Source of the DNA: Bog-473 sp963744935
GTDB lineage: Bacteria; Actinomycetota; Acidimicrobiia; Acidimicrobiales; RAAP-2
Length of the DNA: 64,000 bases
Assembly: GCA_963744935.1 (NCBI GenBank)
Contig: CAVUVM010000001.1
Location: 186,001-250,000, forward strand
Reading direction: 5' to 3'
Shown: piece by piece, positions 35,859 through 44,401 of the stretch
Position numbering within the stretch: the first letter of the stretch is position 1
Layout of the letters: each line of letters begins with the position of its first letter
Made by a program: the position numbers and the translations under genes
The notes under the pieces: generated by a model
Told to the model about the DNA's origin: nothing
What the model saw: the letters and a program-made list of their open reading frames with translations, nothing else
Databases searched by the model: none

Positions 35859-36757
35859 CGGACCTCGAGCTCGCCGACGATCTGATCTCACTGCTCACCC
35901 TCGAGCGGGTCGACCGCGACCTCTTCCGCGGCCGTAACGCCAACTTCGGCCCGCGCCGGACGCTCTACGGCGGGCAGGTGGCGGCGCAGTGTCTCATCGC
36001 AGCGGCGGCCACGATTGAGGGGGGCCGGCTCCCGCATTCTCTGCACGGCTACTTCCTCCGAGCCGGACGCAGCGACCTCCCCGTGATCCTCGAGGTCGAC
36101 CGCGACCGCGACGGTCGGTCGTTCTCGGCCCGCCACGTCGTGGCGATGCAGGAGGGGGAGGTCATCTTCTCCATGCTCACGTCGTTCCAGACCGAGGGCG
36201 ACGGCGGCCTCTTCGACGAAGCGCCACGCCGCGAAGTGGCCGCGCCCGAGACGTTGCGCCGCGGCGGCTGGAATCCGCTCCTCGAGGTGCGCGAAGTCAC
36301 GCCCACCGACTTCTTGAAGGGCGTCTTCACCGACTGCGTCTGGGTCCGCTCGCTGACACCGTTGCCCGACGACCCGCTGCTCCACCGCGCCGCCCTCACC
36401 TACCTCTCCGACGTGGGGACAGGGTTCGGCCAGCAGGACGCGGCGCTGGTGGGCCGCGGTGGGCCCTCGATCGACCATGCCGTGTGGTTCCAGGAGAACA
36501 TCCGCGCCGACGACTGGGTGCTCGTCGACCTGCGGCCCGTCAAGGCGCGCTCGGCGCGGGGTTGCTACGACGGATCGCTGCGCGACCGTGACGGGCGACT
36601 CGGCGCCACGCTCTATCAGGAGCACCTCCTCCTGCCCGGCTCCATGGCCGACCTGGTCGAAGAGGTGCTGTTCGCCGAGGCGGAGGCCGCAGCGGTCGAG
36701 GGACGGGCGCCACGCGACTGGGAGGAGCTGCGTCAGGCGCGGGCCAACCCTGCTTGA
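35855..36757 (+). CDS. tesB: acyl-CoA thioesterase II (TesB-like)
   Basis: 300 residues, double hotdog fold. RRTLYGGQVAAQCLIAA, PHSLHGYFLRAG, DGRSFSARHVVA in the first hotdog; PSIDHAVWFQENIRADDWVLV in the second with the catalytic Asp. Cleaves medium or long acyl-CoA, releasing CoA. Expected Gln/Thr partners are not all verifiable by eye. Confidence 0.92.
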   Translation: MTDLELADDLISLLTLERVDRDLFRGRNANFGPRRTLYGGQVAAQCLIAAAATIEGGRLPHSLHGYFLRAGRSDLPVILEVDRDRDGRSFSARHVVAMQEGEVIFSMLTSFQTEGDGGLFDEAPRREVAAPETLRRGGWNPLLEVREVTPTDFLKGVFTDCVWVRSLTPLPDDPLLHRAALTYLSDVGTGFGQQDAALVGRGGPSIDHAVWFQENIRADDWVLVDLRPVKARSARGCYDGSLRDRDGRLGATLYQEHLLLPGSMADLVEEVLFAEAEAAAVEGRAPRDWEELRQARANPA

Positions 36758-36792
36758 CGTAATTCTGATGTGGCGGTCGTGCCGGCAGCGCG

Positions 36793-37821
36793 CTACAGCC
36801 AGCCGGCGACCGACTCGACGTCCCGCAGCCCGTTGGGACCGACCGGCTGCACGTTCAAGATGGTGACTCCCGAGTCCTCGTAGGCGGCGATGCGGTCCTT
36901 GACGAAGCCGGCGTCGCCGACGAGGGACATGCCGGCGACCAGCTCGTCGGGCACGAGCGCGGCGGCCGTCTTGCGGTCGCCCGCGAGATAGAGGTCCTGG
37001 ATCCGCTCGGCCTCTTCCTCGTAGCCGTAGCGCCTGAGCACGTCGTTGTAGAAGTTCTTGCCCTTGGCGCCCATGCCGCCGTAGTAGAGAGCCAGCATGG
37101 GCCGGTCCCGGTCCCGGAGGCCCTCCACGTCGTCGCCGATGGCGAGCGACCCGCCGGCCACGATCTCGAGCGGCGGCAGGTCGGCGGCCCGCTTGGCGCG
37201 GCCCGCCTCGAGCGAGGATCGCCACAGTTCGTGGGCGCGCTCGGGCCAGTAATGCAGCGGCAGCCATCCCTCGGCAAGTTCGGCGGTCATCTCCACGTTC
37301 TTGGGCCCGAGCGACGCAACGTAGATGGGGATCCGCTCGCGGACGGGGTTGTCCATGATCTTGAGCGCCTTGCCCAGCCCGGTTCCGTAACCGTCGGGCA
37401 GGGGCATGTGATAACTGGCGCCGTCGTGGACCAGGCGGTCCCGGCGCCACACCATGCGGCAGATTTCGATGATCTCCCTCGTGCGTCCGAGCGGCGCGTC
37501 GTAGGGCACCCCGTGGAAGCCCTCGATGACCTGGGGGCCGGACGCGCCCAGGCCGAGGATGCAGCGGCCACCCGAGAGCTTGTCGAGACCGACGGCCGTC
37601 ATCGCGAGGAGGGTCGGGGTCCGCGAATAGAGCGGCAGGATGCTCGAGCCGATCTGCGCCGTCTTGGTCACGGCGGCGAGGAACCCCATGGTCGAGACGG
37701 CATCGGCGGTGTAGGCCTCGCCGGTCCAGAGGTACTCGACGCCGGCGTCCTCGAGCCGCCTGGCCCGGGCCGCGAACGCCTCTGGGTCGTCGCGCATCCC
37801 CACCATCGCGCCCAGCTTCAT
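36793..37821 (-). CDS. LLM-class F420-dependent oxidoreductase
   Basis: 342 residues from ATG 37821 (GAGAGGAG upstream). MKLGAMVGMRDDPEAFAARA, LEDAGVEYLWTGEAYTADAV, KTAQIGSSILPLYSRTPTLLA and LSGGRCILGLGASGPQVIEG are the barrel and cofactor segments of the F420 (TIGR03559-like) group, which includes many mycobacterial enzymes. Divergent from the fused acyl-CoA dehydrogenase at 37929. Substrate unknown. Confidence 0.88.
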   Translation of the reverse strand: MKLGAMVGMRDDPEAFAARARRLEDAGVEYLWTGEAYTADAVSTMGFLAAVTKTAQIGSSILPLYSRTPTLLAMTAVGLDKLSGGRCILGLGASGPQVIEGFHGVPYDAPLGRTREIIEICRMVWRRDRLVHDGASYHMPLPDGYGTGLGKALKIMDNPVRERIPIYVASLGPKNVEMTAELAEGWLPLHYWPERAHELWRSSLEAGRAKRAADLPPLEIVAGGSLAIGDDVEGLRDRDRPMLALYYGGMGAKGKNFYNDVLRRYGYEEEAERIQDLYLAGDRKTAAALVPDELVAGMSLVGDAGFVKDRIAAYEDSGVTILNVQPVGPNGLRDVESVAGWL

Positions 37822-37904
37822 CGCGGCTCCTCTCGATGTGTGGACCCGGGACACCTCCCGCTACGGTGCCCGCCCGCGGGGCCGAGGGAGGCCTGGTCCG
37901 TTCC

Positions 37905-37924
37905 AATAATAGAGGGTACTATTT
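37905..37924 (+). promoter_or_regulatory. box A site, fused acyl-CoA dehydrogenase promoter
   Basis: AATAATAGAGGGTACTATTT; reverse complement AAATAGTACCCTCTATTATT resembles the 19574 site. It ends 5 bp before the ATG at 37929, so if GGTACT is the -10 the message would be leaderless. Confidence 0.55.
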
Positions 37925-37928
37925 AGGC

Positions 37929-40085
37929 ATGCCGATCGCCATCACCGAAGACCACCGTGCGCTGAGGCAGACCGCCTCGGACTTCCTGGCCAAGCACGAC
38001 GCCCGCGGAGCGGCGCGCGCCCTGCTCGAGGCGGAGGCCGAGACCCTGCCTGCCTTCTGGGACGAGGTCGCCGAGCTCGGGTGGCTCGGCCTGCACCTAC
38101 CCGAGGACGTGGGCGGATCCGGCTTCGGCCTGCCCGAGCTCGTGGTCGTGGTCGAGGAGCTGGGGCGGGCCGTGACACCCGGGCCGTTCGTGCCGACGAT
38201 GATCGCCAGCGCGGTGATCGACGCGGCCGGCTCCGATGAGCTGCGGGCTCGGGTCTTACCCCGGCTGGCGGACGGGTGGGTTCGAGCGGGCGTGGCGCTG
38301 TCGTCTGACATCGCGGTCACTGGGAGCACGGCCGCCGGCACGGCTCCGGTGGTCGTGGGCGGTGGCCTGGCCCAGCTGCTCGTGCTGCCGGCGGGCGAGG
38401 ACGTGGTCGTGGTCGACGCCACTGCGAACGGGGTGCGCGTGGACGTCCCGGCGAACCTCGATCCGACACGACGCTCGGCGCGGGTCACGCTCGACGGCGC
38501 CGTCGTTGACGTACTGGTAGGCGGCGCGCGGGTGCTCGCTGACCTGGCGCGAGTGCTGCTCGCCGCCGAGGCCACCGGCGTCGCCAGCGAGTGCACCGAA
38601 CAGGCGGCCGCCTACGCCAAGGTGCGGGTGCAGTTCGGCCGGCCCATCGCCACCTTCGAGGCCGTCAAGCACCACTGCGCCAACATGCTCGTGGCCACCG
38701 AGCTGGCGACGGCCGCCGTGTGGGACGCGGCGCGTGCGGCCAGTGAGGGCGGCGACCAGTTCTCGCTGGCGGCGGCCGAGGCGGCCGCGCTGGCGCTCGT
38801 CGCAGCCGACGAGTGCGCCAACTTGAACATCCAGGTGCACGGCGGGATCGGGTTCACCTGGGAACACGACGCCCACCTGTATCTCCGGCGGGCCACCGCG
38901 CTCGAGGCGATCGCCGGCGGAGAGGCGGCGGCACGTGACGTCACCGATCACGTGCGACGGGGCACGCGGCGCATCCGCACGATCGACTTGCCACCCGAGG
39001 CCGAGCCCATGCGCGACGAGGTGCGGGCATTTGCCGAGCAGGTGCACGGGCTCGACGCCGCCGCACAGCGCGACGCGATGATCGAGACCGGATACGTGAT
39101 GCCGCACTGGCCCAGGCCCTGGGGACGCGACGCCGGCGCGGTGGAACAGCTGGTCATCGAGCAGGAGTTCGCAGCGGCCGGTGTGGCGCGGCCGCAGTAC
39201 TCGATCACCGGGTGGGTGATACTCACGCTGATCCAGCACGCGACCGAGGACCAGGTGGCCCGCTGGGTCCTGCCGGCGCTGCGCCAGGAGGTCATCTGGT
39301 GCCAGCTCTTCAGCGAGCCCGATGCCGGGAGTGACGCCGCGGGCGTCAAGACCCGGGGCACCCGGGTCGACGGCGGCTGGCTGGTCAACGGCCAGAAGGT
39401 GTGGACGAGCGGCGCGCACTACTCCTCCTTCGGGCTGGCCACCATCCGGACCGATCCCGACGCGCCCAAGCACAAGGGCATCACCACCATGGTCATCGAC
39501 ATGCACGCAGACGGGGTCGAGGTGCGGCCCCTGCGCATGGTGACGGGTCAGTCGGAGTTCAACGAGGTCTTCTTCAACGACGTCTTCGTCCCCGACGACG
39601 ACGTGATCGGGCCGGTGAACGGCGGCTGGACGGTGGCCCGGGCCACTCTCGGCAACGAGAGCGTGTCCATCGGGGGCGGCGCCGGTGGTGGCCAGATGCA
39701 AGCCGCCATGGTCGTGGGCCCCTTCGACGCGAACCCCGAACGCCTGGACGGTGGCGCCAGCCGGATCGGCCGTTTCATCGCACAGAGCGAGGCCATGGCG
39801 GCCCTCAACATGCGCAGCGCCCACCGCGCGGTGGCCGGCGGGGGCCCCGGGCCCGAGGGCAACGTCACCAAGCTCGTGCTCTCCGAGATCGGCCACGAGG
39901 CGGCGGCCATCATGGCCGCGCTCAGCGGCCCCGAGACCGCCTATGCCGACGGCGCCAGCATGGTCACGGCGACGATGGTGCTCATGCACCGCGGCATGTC
40001 GATCGCGGGCGGGACGTCGGAGATCAAGCGCAACCAGATCGGCGAGCGCATCCTCGGGTTGCCACGGGACCCGCTCATCAACTGA
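37929..40085 (+). CDS. fused double acyl-CoA dehydrogenase (two ACAD domains)
   Basis: 718 residues; single ACADs are ~380. Domain 1 (1-~360) has a TASDFLAKHDARGAARALLE start, QFGRPIATFEAVKHHCAN and VHGGIGFTWEHDAHLYLRRA. Domain 2 (~385-718) has WCQLFSEPDAGSDAAGV, GQKVWTSGAHYSSFGLATIR and C-terminal IAGGTSEIKRNQIGERILGLPR. In mycobacterial steroid degradation such unlike pairs are separate subunits of an alpha2beta2 ACAD; here they are one chain in the order of the two genes at 62634 and 61433. Likely acts on a bulky acyl-CoA. Confidence 0.9.
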   Translation: MPIAITEDHRALRQTASDFLAKHDARGAARALLEAEAETLPAFWDEVAELGWLGLHLPEDVGGSGFGLPELVVVVEELGRAVTPGPFVPTMIASAVIDAAGSDELRARVLPRLADGWVRAGVALSSDIAVTGSTAAGTAPVVVGGGLAQLLVLPAGEDVVVVDATANGVRVDVPANLDPTRRSARVTLDGAVVDVLVGGARVLADLARVLLAAEATGVASECTEQAAAYAKVRVQFGRPIATFEAVKHHCANMLVATELATAAVWDAARAASEGGDQFSLAAAEAAALALVAADECANLNIQVHGGIGFTWEHDAHLYLRRATALEAIAGGEAAARDVTDHVRRGTRRIRTIDLPPEAEPMRDEVRAFAEQVHGLDAAAQRDAMIETGYVMPHWPRPWGRDAGAVEQLVIEQEFAAAGVARPQYSITGWVILTLIQHATEDQVARWVLPALRQEVIWCQLFSEPDAGSDAAGVKTRGTRVDGGWLVNGQKVWTSGAHYSSFGLATIRTDPDAPKHKGITTMVIDMHADGVEVRPLRMVTGQSEFNEVFFNDVFVPDDDVIGPVNGGWTVARATLGNESVSIGGGAGGGQMQAAMVVGPFDANPERLDGGASRIGRFIAQSEAMAALNMRSAHRAVAGGGPGPEGNVTKLVLSEIGHEAAAIMAALSGPETAYADGASMVTATMVLMHRGMSIAGGTSEIKRNQIGERILGLPRDPLIN

Positions 40086-40120
40086 GGCCTGCAGCCCCTG
40101 GCGTCGCTCTAGCCCGCCCG

Positions 40121-43100
40121 TTACGTGTCGGATGTGGTGTCGTGGATGCCGACGATGTCGTGCACGCTGACCCTCATGGCGGGGAGCGACCCGCTGTAGG
40201 CGATGTCACCGAAGGTGAAGACGCCGCCGTCCGCGCCCACGAGCGCGTAACCGAGGCCAGACGAGCCGCTGGCGATCCCAACGATGTCGGAGACATGCAA
40301 CCCGTCGGCCGGCAGCGACCCTTGATACGCCGCGTCGCCGAAGGCGAACACGCCTCCGTCGGCCCCGACCAGGAAGTAGCCGTCCTGCACGTTCTCCATG
40401 CCGACGATGTCGCTGACGTGGATACCCTCGCCCGGAAGCGAGCCCTCGAACGGTGCGTCCCCGAAGGCGAAGACGCCGCCGTCTGAGCCAACGAGCTGGT
40501 ACCCCCCGTCGTCACCGGACTTGCGCATGCCCACGATGTCGGAGACATGCACACCGTCGGCCGGCAGAGACCCCTCGTAGCGCGCATCACCGAAGGCGAA
40601 GACACCGCCGTCGGATCCCACGAGCCAGTAGCCCTTGCCGTCGTTGGTGACGCGGATGCTCACGATGTCCGAGGCGTGCACGCCCTCGGCCGGCAGCGAG
40701 CCCTCGTAGGCGGCATCGCCGAAGGCGAAGACACCGCCGTCGGACCCGACCAGCCAGTAGCCCTTGCCGTCACTGATGGAGGTCATCGCCGTGATGTCCG
40801 AGACGTGGATCCCGTCGCCCGGCAGCGAACCCTCGTAGGGCGCACCGCCGAACGCGTACACGCCGCCGTTTGACCCGGCCAGCTGGTAGCCGCTGACCGG
40901 CGCCGTTCCGGTTCCGGTCGGAGCCGTTCCGGTCGGCGCCGACCCGGTCACGTCGGTGAGCGTGACGGCGTTGGCGGTGTAGCCGATCTCGAGGGTGCGA
41001 CCTCCCTGGGTGGTGAGCCGCGACCCGGCAGGCAGCGACGCAAAGGAGCCGCTGAGCGGTGACCCGGCCGCCGACGAGGTGACAACGGTGAACACCGTGC
41101 CGTAGGGGACGTTCGTGGCGTCGGTGACATCGAGGGACGCGCCGTCGAGGTTCACTGTCGAGGTGGATGAGAGTTGCGAGAAGCCAGAACCCGCACTCGT
41201 CCCATTGATGGTGACCGAGAACGCGCCACCGGCGGGGCCGAGGTCAACCGGGCTCGTGGCGTCGAGAACGCCCGGGCTTGTGCTCGTCCCCGGTGAAACC
41301 GTCCCCTGGTTGGCGGTGACGCCGCCGACCGTGCCGGACCCTTCGAGGATCGCACCCGAATCGACGGTGACGGTCGCTGGGGCGAGCGATCCCGTCACGT
41401 CGAGAGTCCCGCCCTGGACGGTGACCGCGCCCGAATAGGTGTTGGTGCCCGACAGCACATCGAGGTACGGGGTTGCCTGGCCGAAGAGCAGGGTCCCGGA
41501 TCCGCTGAGCGTGTTGGTGAAGTCGACCCCGCCCGCCAGGCTGCTGGCGACGACTGATGCACTGCCACCGACGGTGAGCGTCCCCGACGAGGTGGTGGTA
41601 CCTGGCGTGTTGTCCAGCAGTTCTCCGCTGAGCGCAATGTCGTTGGGAACGGTCCGGCCCGAGAGGGGAAACTGGTACTCGAGCGTGGCGCCGCCGGCCA
41701 CGGTCACGGTCTCCGTCGCGACGGACCCGGTCGCATTGGCGCATGTGAGTACGAGGGAGCCCGCGTTGACCGTGGTCCCGCCGCTGTAGCTGTCGCCCGA
41801 ACACGGAGACGGAGACAGAGTGACGTCACCCGCGTTGCCCGCCGAGCCCACCGTGAGAGCCTGACCACTTCCCGCGATGCCGCCGTCGAAGACCAAATTG
41901 CCCGTCGAGTTGGCCGACACGGTGTTGGTTCCGTCCAACGTCAGCGCGCCGCTCCAATAGGCGGCGCCCGTGCCCTCCGCATCGTCGAGTGCGGCTGTCC
42001 CTGCGGTTCCACTGCCCAACGCCAGCGGGTTGTCGAGGACACCGTCACCAAACGCGCTGTTCATGGTCAGCGTCCCACCGTTGTCGACTGCGACCGGGCC
42101 GCTCCCGAAGGGGTCCGCTGACGCCAGGCCTCCCGCACCGAGCGTTGCGCCCCCGCCGACCGTGGTGCCACCCGAATAGGTGTCCGTGCCGCTGAGTTGC
42201 AGACTCGACCCGGCGCCCGAGACGGCGAGCGCCAGGGTGTTGGTGCCGTTACTGAGCCCGCCGGCGAACGAATCGGTTGCGCCGCTGTCGGTCAAGGTGG
42301 CCGGCGAGGAGCCATCATTGGTGATGCTTCCGTCACCGGCGAGACCGGAGACCGCGGTGGTTCCGGTGACTAGCGAGTTGCCGTGGAGGTCGAAGGTCGC
42401 TCCCAGAGCAGCCTGTAACGAACATCCGTCGGGAAATGCCTGGGCCGATTCAAGTTGCGTTGTGCCGCTGACGCCTCGATCGCGGAACTGCCGTCCTGTG
42501 GGAGGCCAACTGTGTCGTCATCCAGAATGACCGTCCCACCCGCGCTCGACGTCTCGAGTGTGGAAGACGATGGCAACAGCGATACCACTCCCGACACGCT
42601 GAATGGTTCCGTTGCTGAGTCATCATTGAGTTCAACTGAGACAGCGGCGAGTACGCTCAAGCTCGAACTGTTCAGGTTGTCGCCTCCGGCATCGTATAAT
42701 GACCGCGTACCGCGAATTGACGTCGATAAGGCTCGCGAACTCGTAACCCGTTCCGGAGTTGTGAATGTCGAACTGCAATCCGTCAGTATCGAGTTCAATA
42801 TGACCAGTTCCGAGCGCGAGGTTGTTGTCTACCTGGATCGTGTTGCTGTAGACATTGATCAAGGAGCTGAGGCTCGCACTCGCGCCGCCGGCATTCAATG
42901 CTGCCAAGGTTGGTCGAATCTCCGACCTGAAAGTCCGACGAACCCGACATGGATGCCTGCACGTCGAACGAGGATCCCGTGGCAATAGCCCACTCCTGCG
43001 CGTTACCGAGATCGATCGCGAGTGTCGTCGTCGAGGGAATGATGCTGGAGTTGCCCGCCGTCTCTGCGATCCCGAGCGCCGGCGTCGATGTCGGTGTGAG

Positions 43101-43514
43101 CGTGAGGGTCTCAGATCCCGCCCCGGCCGGTGTGGTCAAAGCATACGAATTGTCGAGCACGATCGAGTCGATCGCGAGCGTCTCGTCTATGACCGGAGTG
43201 CCACCACCAGAGGGAATGGTCGCGGGAAAGATCAGTTGCGCCCCAGTCAGCGTGGCGCTACCCGCTGAGGTGGACGTGCCGCCGCAGCTGGATGTCGGTG
43301 ACCAGTTGTCGGCGACGCTGACAACTCCGTTCGCGGCGGCGTCCGTCCATGTGCAGAAGACCGATGGCTGTGCACTGGCCGGGGACGGCGACAGCTCACC
43401 AACTGCGACGATGGCAGCGCCATTGACGACCAGAATGCCGACGCCCGTCAGGAAAAGGCGCGAGAGACGTGGGCTCCGGGCGCCAGCGTTCCTTGGCCGC
43501 TGAAACCACCGCAT
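40121..43514 (-). CDS. secreted repeat protein: PATR-like beta repeats plus six GYWLVGSDGGVFAFGDA repeats; three frameshifts
   Basis: About 1130 residues if three single-base frameshifts are bridged (extra bases near 42910 and 42697, one missing near 42474). A signal peptide (LFLTGVGILVVNGAAIVAVG...SPASAQP) opens it. The middle carries autotransporter-type beta-strand repeats (SGTDTYSGGTTVGGGATL, SGTNTYSGAVTVQGGTLDV), and residues after a GTAPTGTGTAP linker are six ~43-residue propeller-like repeats. No beta-barrel or sortase signal follows, so it is probably released or wall-associated. The repeats are common in Acidimicrobiia-type secreted proteins. Function unknown, perhaps adhesion. Confidence 0.7.
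40133..40899 (-). repeat. six ~129-bp coding tandem repeats
   Basis: The DNA block reads six times with a period of about 129-130 bp (43 codons). Each encodes GY-(W/Q/F/A)-LVGSDGGVFAFGDA, an aromatic-x-GSLP turn and a HVSDIVGM strand. First and last units are the most diverged, the middle four nearly identical, suggesting recent expansion or gene conversion. Confidence 0.85.
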
Positions 43515-43684
43515 GCAGCACCACCCCCCTCAGGCTGCGCCCGCCACAGGCGCTGGCCCCAACGACCCTACGTACTGCAATGAGAGTGGTTGCAAGGTGC
43601 AATGTGAGTAGAGGCAAGGGTTGTTGAAAGGTTGTGCCGCACCGAAGCTGTGAACGCAGGCGTCCTGGACGGCGATGGGCCTCG

Positions 43685-44187
43685 CTAGGAAGCCGCCGTC
43701 GACGATGCCCCCGCGCCAAACGTGGTGTCGGGTGAACGCCAGTCGGTCGAAACGAAGCGGTGGGCGATGAGCCAGCGATCGCCGACGGGTACCAAATGGT
43801 CGCGGTAACGGCCCATGTGGTCGAGGCCGATCTCGGTAAAGACGGTGAAATAGCTTGCCACGACGGCCTCGTCGGGGGTGACGGATTCGAAGCGAACGTT
43901 CGTGACGTTGTGGCGCACGATGCGCTTGGGCGCCCCAGCCGAAGTCCCGTCCGTAGAGGACTTCGCTGCTGCTGCGGCGCTCCGGGCGACCTGGGCACCC
44001 GTGGCGCCACCAACCCGCTCGATGATGGCGGTGCGCCCTCCGCGGGTTCGATCCCGCGGATTTCGAGGACGCCGTCCTCGCAGAAAGCGGCCGCATACTC
44101 ATCGAGGAGGAACCGGTCACCCGCATGCGTGTATTGCGCCAGGGTGTCCCGGCACGATTCGCGCGCCACGAGCTCCCACAGTTCCAT
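43685..44187 (-). CDS. SnoaL-like (NTF2-fold) protein, single-base frameshift
   Basis: About 167 residues when a missing base near 44036 (a CCC run on plus) is restored: MELWELVARESCRDTLAQYT and FCEDGVLEIRGIEPAEG in one frame continue as RTAIIERVGG and RHNVTNVRFESVTPDEAVVA then HMGRYRDHLVPVGDRWLIAH in another. The pattern is the SnoaL_4/ring-hydroxylating-dioxygenase-beta-like cone fold, often isomerases or hydratases of polycyclic substrates. AAAAGGAA lies upstream of the ATG at 44187. An assembly error is suspected. No gene lies in 43515-43684. Confidence 0.6.
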
Positions 44188-44401
44188 GGTGTCCGTTCCT
44201 TTTCCCAGTCCGTTCCGGTCCACTTGTCCATCAGACTCGCGCCCGGTGCCGAGACGAACTGCGCCGATGTGTCCGTCTCCCTCGAGATTGACAGGGAGCC
44301 TACGCGTGTCGCTCTACACGCCGAGGACGACGCGGTGAACGGGCGGCTCCCGTCCCGCCTGCCACTGCGTCGCACAGCGGTGGCCGTAAAGTGTGCCCGG
44401 C

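Noticed and set aside
34239..35891. 550-codon antisense frame opposite the SDR and hydrolase
   Set aside because: Shadow frame: no domain, no ribosome site, overlaps two convincing genes.
35888..37906. 672-codon open frame on the minus strand opposite the thioesterase and LLM genes
   Set aside because: Arg/Gly/Pro-rich composition typical of antisense frames in GC-rich DNA; the plus-strand thioesterase and minus-strand LLM gene fully explain the region.
38256..39989. 577-codon open frame opposite the fused acyl-CoA dehydrogenase
   Set aside because: Mirror of the third-position GC bias of the real gene; His/Gly/Val-rich with no recognisable domain.
40133..40899. Possible CRISPR or satellite array
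   Set aside because: Repeats are ~129 bp, direct, in frame and encode a conserved protein motif; no short repeats with unique spacers.
44188..44401. c-di-AMP riboswitch before the KimA-like gene
   Set aside because: Expected conserved GC-clamped elements could not be found in the 214-bp leader; no other structured leader was visible.
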